Source of the DNA: Aureobasidium sp. EXF-3400
Taxonomy: Eukaryota; Ascomycota; Dothideomycetes; Dothideales; Saccotheciaceae
NCBI GenBank assembly: GCA_024195585.1
Contig: SWBL01000629.1
Coordinates: 1 to 14,770 of the forward strand
Length of the DNA stretch: 14,770 nt
Reading direction: 5' to 3'
This document shows, in pieces, positions 1-12,734 of the stretch. Below the pieces are notes generated by a model, which worked only from the letters and a program-made list of their open reading frames with translations, was not told the DNA's origin and did not search any database. The position numbers and the translations under genes were made by a program. The first letter of the stretch is position 1; the number at the start of each line of letters is the position of its first letter.

Positions 1-123
1 CCGCAGTCCTGGCTTGGCAAGCGCCCAATCGTCACCTTGATCGTTATTGGCTTTTTTGAACACGGCCTTGGACTTTCTTCTTGTTACCGCTCGCCCAAAA
101 TCAAGCTTCATGACATCAAACAT
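1..123 (-). CDS. Possible 5' part of an open frame leaving the window
   Basis: On the minus strand an ATG at 123-121 (or 111-109) opens a frame with no stop down to base 1, giving at least 41 codons. The peptide is basic and polar, starting MFDVMKLDFGRAVTRRKSK, with no recognisable domain. An in-frame TAA lies just upstream at 144-142, so the start is bounded. A frame this short is open by chance fairly often, and a competing minus frame also looks protein-like nearby (ending at 116). No function is assigned, and it may not be a gene. Confidence 0.2.
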   Translation of the reverse strand, partial: MFDVMKLDFGRAVTRRKSKAVFKKANNDQGDDWALAKPGLR

Positions 124-2291
124 CAGCCACTCGTCCGACGATTATTGTGACCACGTCGAAAAGCGTCACGCAATGAGGCTGTGCGAGTGTGTTGTAGGCA
201 TAGCAGCCAGTGCTATCGCAAAATGATACGGTGGGAAGGCGCTTCACCAACGTCGACATTTGACGCGGAGCGGAGAAATGAGCGCGCCAAGGCCTATAGA
301 AGATCATCGTCTATTGGAAACAAAACACGTTCTCTCTGTAACATGGCAGCAGTGTGACGCCCACACGAGGCGTTCTCTAAACACCACACGCCCAGTGCTT
401 GGAGAGCCGACTTTGGTTCCAGACCGACAGTCATTCCATCGCTCGTCGGTTTTTGCTCTGCATTCAAGCGTCCGTTAGCAACGTACGTGAAGGACTGCGA
501 TTTGGCTCGTAATTCTGATGTATGAGGATATATCCAGCAGGGAACACTATTGAAAATTGTTGTGCATCTGGATACGCTTAACCCAGAGTCCAGTTTCAAT
601 CTAGAAACGCTGGTTAGAGAAACGTAAGGCGTGCAAGCAGCAGGTAACAACACACTCAACCTGTGCAAGTTCTGGCTTCTATATGGATATCAGAAGGTTT
701 CGTACCGTTTACTGAGACTAGGCCAACGGGGGTATGCACGTTTTGCAGGAATCCATGCTTTGCGTTTGACGTTAGGAGAGACACCCTGACTTCTCGACAG
801 CAATGCTTTGCCGCCTCGTCCGTATGAACTGGGCAAACCGCGTAAAGCGTCTCTCAGTTGCTAAACTCTTTGCTTTTTTGTTTCGTACATTGCAAGCAAG
901 TAAGTTGGCCAGGCGTAGTTTACATCGCGCCCCCTGAGGCAGGAGTTTGCTTATAGTGTATTTACATATGCATAAAGCTCTCCAGTCAAGCTGCAACTCA
1001 ACTGGCTTAGATTCGAGGCACATGGTAATCCCCGTGATTGCACAGATACACTGCAGGTCGACAATGTGCCAGTAACGCAGTAAGTCAAGCACATTTGAGC
1101 AGACTTCTAATGATCTCTAAAGCTCACTTCGAATCTCCAACCGCCATCGCTCCCAGTCTAGCACAAGACGATTTCAAACTGCACGGTACGGAGTATCTCA
1201 ATCACATTGCTGGGCGTCAACGACATCCGTGATCAAGTAGCCGCTACATATTATGCAGCTATCGTCTCAACCCGGATATTATCGCTCTAACACGTCACAT
1301 GTATGCTCATCTCTCACTGATGCGTTCACTCTCAAGTGCCACATGCTCAACAAAGCTCACATGGTCAAGCGTGAAGGCCGACACGAATTATGATGCTCTG
1401 TTCATGCAGATGCACCAGTTGAGATAGTTTTCGTCGTGGCCAGGTTCCTGGGTCTCAGAGATTTCGCATTCAAAGCATTGCTCCTTTCTCGAAACGGACG
1501 TGCAACTCCTGGCAAAATTCCGATCGGTCACCTTTCCTCTTTCTCGATTTAAGCGATACAGCCGCACGGCACACCCGCTGTTACGCAAGCCATCTTGCAG
1601 TGTCCTTGAGACTAGAGCGTGGAAGAACGTAGTCTAATGCAGGTTGACAGGTGTACTTCGCCAGCCATGCGACCCCTGAGAAACGGCGGCGTGCGCAAAT
1701 TCCTGGAGATTGGATCGGGTCAGGCTTCTTGCATGCAGAGAAGCCATGCACAGGTGCATGCAAACAACCATCACCGACAAACAACACAACTGATACGGGT
1801 ACACAGACTGCAATGGAAAATTGAAGGACTTTGACGAACAGAGGGCGATGTCAGAAAAATGAATCCCGATGCCCCATCGGAGCTAACACTCGATCAGGCT
1901 AGGGAAAGTCGGTACCAGCCAATCATGTCGATCGATGGAGTTTTTGTTTGTGGGGTTGACAGGGGTGGTTGGGTTTCTGACTTCGACTTTTGTCTAGCAT
2001 CTTCAGCCAAGGCATCCCGTCCTTCAACAATGGCGGCGCCTGTACAGCATCTCAAATCAACCCGCCCTTGCTCGGGACTGCAGGCCGTTAGCCAGCATAA
2101 CCGTCCGGGATGATAGCGGATACAGGAGGGCAAGGAAAGTAACGTCTTCAATCTACCTTATGATCTCTCTTTTGTCGCTCTCAATATGTTGACTCTTTCT
2201 CTCTACTTGCTTTGACCTTCGTTGCTGTACAATTGATAGCCGTTTAGCTGTCTTCCGCTCCTTACAGTCCCCATTCTTCTGGTTTATATTG
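124..2291. other. Gene-poor stretch, no assignable gene
   Basis: All six frames hold only short open frames (at most about 124 codons, minus strand 668-294) with no recognisable motif, signal peptide or consistent splice pattern. I found no tRNA A/B-box pair and no 5S-like sequence. The only structured element noticed is an inverted repeat near 1729-1763. The last 150 bases or so, rich in pyrimidines on the plus strand, are likely the promoter and leader of the gene starting at 2292. Confidence 0.5.
1729..1763. repeat. Inverted repeat with GCATGC arms
   Basis: TTGCATGC at 1729-1736 is the reverse complement of GCATGCAA at 1756-1763, with a 19-base spacer that contains a further CATGCA at 1745-1750. 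Each arm is itself centred on the palindrome GCATGC. It lies in DNA without a recognised gene. It could be a protein-binding cluster or chance. Confidence 0.4.
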
Positions 2292-3190
2292 ATGACCAGT
2301 ATGCCGTTCCTTAACAAGCTTCGCGTATTCGCCATGGCCTCTCTGCTGTTGAGAGCTGTCTCTGCTCAGACCTGCTACTACCCAGACGGTCTGACTACTT
2401 CGGAGGATATACCATGTAACAGCAATGCAGAGGCTTCATCATGTTGTCCCACTGGATCTTTCTGCATGGACAATGGATTGTGTTTTGGAGGAGGTGTTGT
2501 TTCTCGAGCTTCCTGTACCGACCAAGCATGGTCATCCCCAGAATGTGCACAGTATTGTACTGATGGTATGTTTCGACACTTCTACAGCCTATGGAACCAT
2601 GCTGACAATATACTCTAGTAAACGAATCGACTGCTGTCGGCTTGACAGCCTGTGATGTGAACTCACGGACATTTGCTTGTGGTTTGAACGGTGGCCAATG
2701 TCAAAACACGCACTCGACTTTCATCATGGTCAAGGGTGATGCTTTGGTTCTTCGCCCAGCACAAGTACAAGCCCTTACAGCCAACTACTCGAGCCCAACC
2801 ACTCAGAGCAGCCATCAATACGGTACAGGATCGATGATCGGAGTCGCTTTGGGCGTCGGACTTCCCCTGGCTTTCGCTTTGCTCATGGCTCTCTTGGTCC
2901 TGAGAAAGGAGAGACAGAGATTTGCTCTTCAGAACATTTTTGAACAGCGCATGGAACCGATGGAGCCTCTCGGAACCTACCGCAGGCGCTCGTTCTCTAC
3001 ACTTTCGAAGTCTGGAACGATGACAACTATCGCGTCAACTTCAACATACGCACCCAAACAACCTCAAGCATCTCTCCAGAAATATGGCTACAACAAAGGT
3101 TACTATTCTCATGAGAGCAACATCAGTGTACCTGTCTTCGAGCTACCCTCGAATCCTCCGGAGAGACACGAGAGGGTTGAAGCCCCATAA
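2292..3190 (+). CDS. Cys-rich secreted-N-terminus, single-pass membrane protein
   Basis: Two exons, 2292-2565 and 2619-3190, are joined over a 53-bp GT-AG intron (2566-2618, phase 1) and give 281 residues. ATG 2301 is an alternative start. Residues 1-25 form a signal peptide ending AVSA before Gln26. An extracellular part follows with 12 cysteines (28, 42, 51, 52, 58, 64, 75, 85, 89, 103, 112, 119), including a CC pair and the segment RASCTDQAWSSPEC. A Ser/Thr linker precedes one membrane helix at about 164-186, closed by the basic RKER stop-transfer. The tail of about 95 residues is rich in Ser, Tyr and Arg. This layout (signal peptide, Cys module, helix, polar tail) recurs in many uncharacterised ascomycete proteins. 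The topology suggests a cell-surface sensor or wall-linked protein, but no ligand or partner can be named. The gene structure is well supported, the role is not. Confidence 0.85.
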
Positions 3191-3651
3191 TTTAGCGTCC
3201 AAGGCTATGATTTCTTTGTTTGTCTTGGTTATCGGAGTTTGGGTCGGTCTCGGGCAAGACCCTTGAGCATTTGGACGGCCGTCAGTTTTGTTTATACCCA
3301 TGCTGCGCTTTTTGGATGTTCCGTTGTTCACATTTTTTCTTATGTCGATTCATTTGTAAATTCTATCACGATATTGTTTTCTCTTCTAGGTCGAACGTCC
3401 CAATTGTGTTTGTCTGAGACAGAAGGTGTAGAGCGGGAACGAGCGATCTGGACATCACGATATGGCTCAGGAAACGAAGCTTCAGCTGATCGTGCTTTCT
3501 CTTTTCGCTAATGGACGGCGGCAGCTGCCTTGACCTGATGACGCCGCACGCGAACTTGTCTCTCGGATTCCCACACTGCCAGAGTCCTCGCCGACACCAA
3601 TCGCATCGAGATCAACTACGCATTACCTCTTAAAGTGTATCTTCCAACAAC
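3191..3651. other. Intergenic region upstream of the GMC gene
   Basis: This holds the 3' flank of the membrane-protein gene and the promoter and leader of the GMC gene. No convincing coding frame is present. A pyrimidine-rich stretch ending in TAG near 3372-3389 resembles a splice acceptor, but I could not pair it with a clear donor. No clear TATA box was seen close to the ATG at 3652. Confidence 0.5.
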
Positions 3652-6938
<3,287 letters not shown>

Positions 6939-6950
<12 letters not shown>

Positions 6951-7176
6951 TTACAACGAACTTGATCCCTGATGATTGATGCAGAATTGCTGACACAACC
7001 TATAGATGTCGCACAGTGCCACTGTTCTAACCAAGGATGATTTGACAAGGAATACTACCAGCGAGAAAGGAGTTCAAGCGTTCAGGACTCTGGGCTGCAT
7101 ATCGAGCAAGGTGGTGTATAGAACATCTCCCAGTACATGTGTACCTCCTGCGATAGCGACATCAGCAGTATTCTAA
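6939..7176 (+). other. Alternative 3' intron and terminal exon of the GMC gene
   Basis: The frame can stop at TAA 6948-6950. Alternatively a GT-AG intron 6939-7005 (67 bp) can be spliced. It has a GCTGAC branch-like site about 12 bases before the acceptor TATAG and is phase 0. The following exon, 7006-7176, is open for 56 codons to TAA 7174-7176. This would replace the last three residues with a basic, Ser/Thr-containing end. Splicing here is inferred only from signals. Confidence 0.35.
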
Positions 7177-8300
7177 ATAGGACGTATGTTTACGCGAAAA
7201 CAATTGTTCAGATACATAGTTAGCAATCGCATCATACAAAAGTCATCAATGTTCAATGAGATCGAAGATGTGCTGGGTACTGAGGAGGTTGGAGCGAGCA
7301 CAGACCGTGGCTGGCATGCCGTGAGAGAAATCACGCATCCACGCACGCCGTCCATTTTTGTTTCCTCTCTTGTCGTGCACCTTTCGCTGAGAACATCTCA
7401 TTGATTCGCACGACAGACTGACGACTCGACATGTGTAATATGGATAAGATCCAGTCGACCGCATACGAAACTGGCCAATTCTCGACTCCGACACGCTTTG
7501 TACTCTAGCTTTCCATGCTGCCTGGTTGTGACGTGCATTCATCAGAGCAGGATCAACAAAAGACCACAACACATGTGCCCACGAATCAACGGTATTGAAC
7601 ACAGCGAGTGCTACTATGATTCTTGATGTTCTTATATGCCGATATCGCTCAGACGGCTCCGCATTTGTTGTGGAATGCGCCTGCCCTTTGTTGGCCCATT
7701 CTGGAATCCACGGTGCCACGATGATCTGGCTGTCCTTTGTTGCAACATGTGTACCCTGTAACGAGATCTTGACTTATTCTACTATAGACCCACAGTAAGC
7801 AGCACTGTCAGAGCATTATGGGTTGGTACCATCTGTCTCGAAGTCAGCTCGACACCCCTGCTATTGTATTTCTGTTGCATCCGCTCGATTTTGTCCGTGT
7901 TGTAGTGATAGCGCCATGTTGACCAGTACCATGAACGTCGTATTCTTTGTTGTCCGCTTATTGCATTTGATGTCATTGCCAATGACCACAATCTGTTGCC
8001 TTCCAAGGCGGTCGAAGTCATGAAAGGATTGGATCGCTTTGGCCGCAAGCCACCATCAACAATCAAAGGTCATTTCCTATGCCGGACATATGGGTTTGGG
8101 TCTCCGCACTTTGAACAAAGTTGATCTGATCTTCGAGGTTGGATGCAAACTATTGGGAGCAGGACGCAAGATCACGATCAATCTTCATTAATCAGATACC
8201 TTGACTGACAGTAGTACCCAGCACGTATTCATCTCCATCAGTCCTGGAACCCGTCTGGTAGCCATCAATACCCTGAAGCGCTCTCATTGCCATCTCTGGA
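7177..8300. other. Unassigned region with open segments on both strands
   Basis: No gene is recognised. The minus strand is open at 7719-7246 (157 codons, with a hydrophobic stretch near IIVALAVFNTVDSW) and 8066-7782 (about 95 codons). The plus strand is open from about 7912 to a TGA near 8123, for about 69 codons without an early ATG. Frames overlap on opposite strands and no splice chain joins them convincingly. It may be a decayed gene, a gene with unseen introns, or non-coding. The last 100 bases or so are the likely promoter of the gene at 8301. Confidence 0.4.
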
Positions 8301-9218
8301 ATGGCATATCAGGGCTCGTATTACACCCTCTGGACCCAACAGACTCATCTCTTCAATGAGATTGCTCAGCTCAAGTACCATATAGCAGATATAGAGAAAC
8401 AACTGCTACGAGCTCAACGAACACTAGACAATCCAGACACGAAACGGCATGACAGGAGGAAAGCCAAATGGGTAGCTAATTCGCAACAAAAGTACCTCAA
8501 GGGCTTGGAACGTACATTACATTCTCTTCTATTGTCTCTGTCGGCTTGTCAATCGCAGATTGCTCGCATACACATCGAGGCTTCTCAGCAAGCTGATCAA
8601 TATGGCAACGATCGGATCACGTACCACGACTCTCAATACGGAGATGCAACACCTACACAAGAAACATTTCAATACCAAGTACGCTCTTCGACTCCCGACT
8701 CTGGTTTCTCAGAACCAGCTCTATATGCTCAGCCTTTCGACCTCGATCTATCCCAAGACCAAAGCAATCATACTTTTTCTCACGAGATACAACAACCACT
8801 ACCTCTAAGCATAAACACTCAAGTCGTAAATCAAACACCACCAGCTATACAAATAACACCATTGAGTCCTTCCGCAGGATCCTTCAATCCGACCCCAAAA
8901 GCAACCTACGCAAAAACCATAAGTCCACTAGCACCCCCGTTCAGTCCGTTTGTCTTTGCAAAAGCCAATCCCCCAAGCCCAAACAAGCCTATAAACTCAA
9001 AACCATTGTTTACACGACCAGTCTGGTCTTCTCCGTTGGAGTGGAGTGAGCAAGTCGAGGAAGCAATGACGCCTATATCGCCTACAGCCAAGGTGGAAGA
9101 GGGACAGCAAGGTTTCAAGAAAAGATATTCCGCTGCTGCAGTTGAGTTGATTGAGAGTCGGCTGAGGCATAAGAAGCAGGTTAGTGATGTGGCTAGAGGA
9201 TTGAGAGTGCAAGGTTGA
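8301..9218 (+). CDS. Hypothetical protein, helical N-terminus and proline-rich middle
   Basis: A single uninterrupted frame of 305 residues from ATG 8301 to TGA 9216-9218; I do not recognise the family. Residues 15-42 and 58-95 have regular spacing of Leu/Ile with charged residues, suggesting two helices of a coiled-coil hairpin linked by a very basic turn (KRHDRRKAK). Residues of about 96-170 are polar and Gln/Ser/Tyr-rich. Residues of about 170-245 are Pro-rich with repeated PLSP/PPSP-like pieces, typical of disordered phosphorylatable segments. The last 35 residues or so form a basic helix-like end (KKRYSAAAVELIESRLRHKK). No signal peptide or membrane helix is seen, so it is probably nuclear or cytosolic. 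It converges on the transcription factor gene on the other strand. Confidence 0.75.
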   Translation: MAYQGSYYTLWTQQTHLFNEIAQLKYHIADIEKQLLRAQRTLDNPDTKRHDRRKAKWVANSQQKYLKGLERTLHSLLLSLSACQSQIARIHIEASQQADQYGNDRITYHDSQYGDATPTQETFQYQVRSSTPDSGFSEPALYAQPFDLDLSQDQSNHTFSHEIQQPLPLSINTQVVNQTPPAIQITPLSPSAGSFNPTPKATYAKTISPLAPPFSPFVFAKANPPSPNKPINSKPLFTRPVWSSPLEWSEQVEEAMTPISPTAKVEEGQQGFKKRYSAAAVELIESRLRHKKQVSDVARGLRVQG

Positions 9219-9761
9219 GATGAGTGGAGCGATGCTTTCGGGATCGGATCCCTTATCATGTTGTTTTTATTTCATGCCTCTTCGTCTGCGATATCATGTT
9301 TGTTTCCATTAGCTGATGTACACAACCCATTGTTTATTCTTCAAAATTCGGTCAACATATACATTTGCTCTCTGTTCGCCGTCGAGTCGCTCTCAAGGAA
9401 CCGATAACTTCCCCGTAAATAAGATTAGGCAAGATGCGAGTATCCGAACCATGTTTTGGCGGCATGTCACTGTTCATCCGAATGTATCCGAAAAGGAATA
9501 ACGGTATGCATTTTCGCAGGATGCTTCCGCTTTGAGCTGGGTTAGCGACGCCAAGAGCTGTGTATATGTTACACTTAAAGAGAAGGATGCTACAATATTA
9601 CCCTAGCTAATTCCCCTACAGCCCTTTCCCAACTTTTCTTGCTGTCCCAAATGCTGTTTCGCAAAATGTGTTTCGCTATCTGAAGAAGAAAAGAAAATAA
9701 AGCCAAAGAGAAGTAAGAGATATTTGGTCTGGGTTCCGGTTCTCTGTCGTGGGTAGTGTTC
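9219..9761. other. Convergent intergenic region (two 3' ends)
   Basis: This lies between the stops of the 305-residue gene (plus) and the Zn2Cys6 gene (minus), so it should hold both 3' untranslated ends. Its plus-strand reading is T- and A-rich in places. A near-palindrome GGGATC-G-GATCCC sits at 9240-9252, just after the first stop. No coding frame or RNA gene is seen. Confidence 0.55.
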
Positions 9762-11319
9762 TTATCTCTGGATGGCAGCCTGCTTGCTCGTGATCCAATC
9801 TTGATACTTCTCATCGGCGTGTCGCTTCGCGGTGATGAGCCAGAAGTGCAACAAAATGGATCCAAGAACACGACCTTGAGCAAAATGCACATATCTGCAG
9901 AGTTGCTCCGCTTGCTCGCGACACTCCTTGATATACTTTTCTTTCTCTGGCAAACCACACTGGATCAGGACTGAATTCAGCTGGATTATTGTCGAGCAGT
10001 GTTGCGACATGAAGCCATGAACAGCCAAGTTGTTGAAATGGTATACCTTAGGAAAGAGCTCGTCCTCGCCTGGAATCTCGATTGGCATGTTGTTTGTGGC
10101 TTTCAGAGCTACTATCCATTGGTCGTATAGGCATTTGACGGTCGTCCGTAGCTCTAATGTTTTCTTTATCAGCTCGAAAGCGTCGTATTGTCCGACAGCG
10201 GTCCTTTGGGCATTGCGGATCAATCCTGGAATCTGGACATGGATCCGGAACATTGCTTCTCGGAAATTGCCCTCCACAGAATCTGGATCGTAGGCCAATG
10301 TGTTCCATTCTGGGTCGTCTAGGAAACAATCCTTGCGTTTGTGGAAAGCTTCCATTACCTGGTGTCTGGTTAATACGCGTGCACCTGCCTCTGAGCACCA
10401 ATACTTACGATATAATATCGGCACACAAGATACATGGAATAATCAAAGCTCTTTCGATCTGCGTATGCTTTCGGACCTCGTATTCGCATCATCTCGACGG
10501 ATCCACCGGAGTGTCGAACCCATTCGTCTTCTTTTCGATTTGACATGAGCTAAAATGATGGTCAGTTTACACGAGTTCCAGAAATAGACCTCAATGTTTA
10601 CCTCATAAAATGTGAGCAGCATCACTGTACTCTGCAGTTCTGCTTGTCCTGTGGTAGGAGCTATGAGTGCCCTTCGCAAAGTCTGAAGTGCACCTCCATA
10701 GTATGCGCGACTGACGTTCATCAATCGTGTATCTTTTTTCCGCAATCCGAATTGCATACAAGCAACTGATCGCATAGCCAGATCTAAAGGTGTGAGTGCA
10801 CCGATACGGTAGTACACAAAAGAAAGCCAGTCCCGTATCATGGAAGGGCCTTGTGTTGGTTCTCTCGAGGGTGGTGCAAATCCGTCTATCAACGCAGCCA
10901 TAACTTGAAGTTGTTCTGTCTGCGGTAGATGCAGCGATCCTACAGCTGGTTCTGGAGGGGTTGTCACGACTGGAGGAGTCACAACAACAGAATCTCTGCG
11001 CGTATCCAGCGAGCCACCACTGCTAGTACTCGTCTCCGTTGGCGATGCTGTGGATACCGAATTGATGACTATAGGTCGTTCACGTTTTGACACGACCGTG
11101 ACCATCTTGTTTCTAAATTGGAGCTCGCGGGTATAGCCAGGGCATTGACGCCCGGACTTTTCGCATTTCTGACAAGTTGGCCGTCCTTCATCGCACTGTC
11201 ATGTTTGAGATCAGGGTCAGACGCGGAGGTCCCTGGTAGTTTTCCATAGGGTGATGATGTACCTTGATGCGTCTTGACACACATGTTGCACATCCTGTAC
11301 TCCTGGGCACGCCGACCAT
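9762..11319 (-). CDS. Zn2Cys6 fungal transcription factor
   Basis: Four minus-strand exons, 11319-11263, 11195-10602, 10549-10409 and 10358-9762, are joined over GT-AG introns of 67, 52 and 50 bp, all phase 0, and give 462 residues ending at TAA 9764-9762. The N-terminus is MVGVPRSTGCATCVSRRIK, and the first intron falls inside the zinc cluster. Cysteines 10, 13, 20, 27, 30 and 37 give an exact CX2CX6CX6CX2CX6C binuclear zinc cluster, followed by PGY and basic residues. A Ser/Thr/Pro linker leads to a helical region of about residues 105-400 that resembles the fungal-specific transcription factor domain of the Fungal_trans_2 type (for example GALQTLRRALIAPTTG and the MMRIRGPKAY segment). It acts in the nucleus as a DNA-binding regulator, with target unknown. 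It is transcribed divergently from the MFS gene. ATG 11319 is chosen because it begins the Cys motif in frame. The family call is firm, the pathway is not known. Confidence 0.92.
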
Positions 11320-12323
11320 AGTCTAGACGGCAATGAAAATCGCGGCGCAGTATAGGGAAGTAAAAAGCATATGTAATAGGGCACAGAGAGAAGCGGACGC
11401 CGGTCGCCCAGTTATCTGAATGATTCTCTCTGTTGAATTTTGAGTTCAGCTGCTGCTTAGAGCCAAGGCGGGGTCGTAGGGATAGAGCCGGCGACGAGAA
11501 CAGCACCGGCGGAGAGGTTTTGCCCCCGAGTCACGACGAGGAAGGCGGAACACGGTCGCGCTCGAGCCACCGGCTCCCTTTCCGCGTCTTAGTCCAAAGT
11601 ACGACGGGTGCGTTGGTGATCTTATCTGATCATGGACTTTATGCGAGCTCTAGCTCTCGAAGGGCCAGCAGACAGGCAGCAGTGTACGAAATGCAGCCGA
11701 GTTGAAGCGTTTGACAAGAAGCCAGTCGCATGAAGCAGCAGGAGGATTTGCGACCAGAAGTCAGGTCGACAGAACTTAGAGGGTAGCCAAGCATCGCGTC
11801 GCTATTATCGTCCCTAATCTTAGCTCAGTGGCTTTATTGGAAAGCAAGCCTGGCTGCCATGGACCAAAGCAGGGAAACATGATCTCGATCGGGCATCAGA
11901 ATCTTACACGATTCGAGACTTGTCAAACTCGTGAAAGTGCATGAGTCGCAAGTCATGATCCAAAGACCCTCTGAGCTTTTACATTGCAACCTTCCGAACT
12001 TATTGACCTGCAGTCAGAGCACTTGTATATATCAGCAGCCAAGAGATCGGTCAGTCAACAACGCAGTATTGGGTCAAGTGAGCCACAAGAGCGCTTATCC
12101 ATGCAGAACACCTCAGGCAGATTCCCAAGAACCTTTTACGACCTCCCCCAAGCCGATCAGTGAACACACATCATATGTTCACCATTCTCCTCTCCAACTC
12201 AACATTGGTAAAACAGAGACCAATTGTAGTCTGAGCATTGATCGAAGTCGAGAAATTGCTTACAGTTGTTGGTTGGTATGTCACAGAGGGTGAGCCTGTC
12301 TTTACATGAAGCCTGGAGGAGCC

Positions 12324-12334
12324 CGCGGACCGCG
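12324..12334. promoter_or_regulatory. Candidate zinc-cluster site, palindrome CGCGGACCGCG
   Basis: A perfect odd-centred palindrome, CGCGG-A-CCGCG, with the inverted triplets CGG-N1-CCG at 12326-12332. Inverted CGG triplets are the classic target form of Zn2Cys6 dimers. It lies about 400 bp before the MFS start and about 1 kb from the start of the divergent Zn2Cys6 gene. Binding is inferred. Confidence 0.35.
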
Positions 12335-12437
12335 AAGTCTGTGCCAAGATTCGAGGGCCCATCCGAAAGCGGTAGGTGAACGCGTTTTTCGTTTTCGATG
12401 GGAAAAAGAACATAGCAGTTCTCGATATACGGCCAGT

Positions 12438-12444
12438 CGGACCG
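12438..12444. promoter_or_regulatory. Second CGGACCG motif
   Basis: The same CGG-A-CCG heptamer recurs 112 bp downstream of the first, about 290 bp before the MFS ATG, with a further CGG triplet at 12430-12432. Recurrence of an identical heptamer in one promoter gives modest support for a shared binding factor. Confidence 0.35.
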
Positions 12445-12633
12445 CTCTTCCTTTTCAGCCCTGTATGTACAGAAGTATTCGGAGCGTCATAACGTGCCGG
12501 AACGACATTCTGCGTTGTCTTTTCTTACTAAACACTTCGCAGGGACGAACGTAGAAGTATGAGTAACTTGCTCGGCATTTTCAAGCATTTCATATATTGG
12601 TAAGCGTCGTCAGAGTGTTGCAACTTGCATTTT

Positions 12634-12638
12634 TATAT
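12634..12638 (+). promoter_or_regulatory. TATA-like element of the MFS gene
   Basis: TATAT within TTTTATATGT, about 100 bp before the MFS ATG. It is followed by a pyrimidine-rich leader with repeated ATCATCTC-type units (about 12676-12700), the usual form of fungal core promoters. Confidence 0.4.
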
Positions 12639-12734
12639 GTGGTGGTGTTTCTCTCGTCTTTTCTTTGATAAGTCCTCTATCATCTCCTATCATCTCAAGT
12701 ATCCTCACCTGTGCTCGAGCACGCAACCAACATC

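Larger units (their letters stand above)
12306..12562 (+). other. Possible spliced short ORF or upstream leader
   Basis: ATG 12306 opens a frame that reaches a consensus donor GTATGT at 12463. The sequence to 12542 ends with a pyrimidine-rich stretch, a TTACTAAAC branch-like site and acceptor GCAG, making an 80-bp intron. Joined (12306-12462 with 12543-12562) it encodes about 58 residues, basic and without a known motif. The splice signals are good, but the peptide may be meaningless. The intron could equally belong to a long leader of the MFS gene. Confidence 0.25.
11320..12734. other. Divergent intergenic region between regulator and transporter
   Basis: A 1.4-kb stretch between the Zn2Cys6 start and the MFS start. 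Its left part (about 11390-11580) is GC-rich with many CGG/CCG triplets, including CGG-ACG-CCG at 11394-11402 and the inverted repeat GAGCC-ACC-GGCTC at 11564-11576. A TATATA-like element lies near 12025. The longest open frame (about 11931-12293, plus) shows no domain, and I do not call it a gene. A possible spliced short frame is listed separately. Confidence 0.55.

Noticed and set aside
9762..10424. A separate minus-strand gene starting at ATG 10424
   Set aside because: Exon 3 of the Zn2Cys6 gene overlaps this start in another frame, and a 50-bp intron (10408-10359) joins it in frame to the downstream part. It is the last exon of one gene.
11820..11900. tRNA-like TAGCTCAGTGG string near 11821
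   Set aside because: It resembles a tRNA A box, but no proper B box or matching acceptor stem follows at the right distance.
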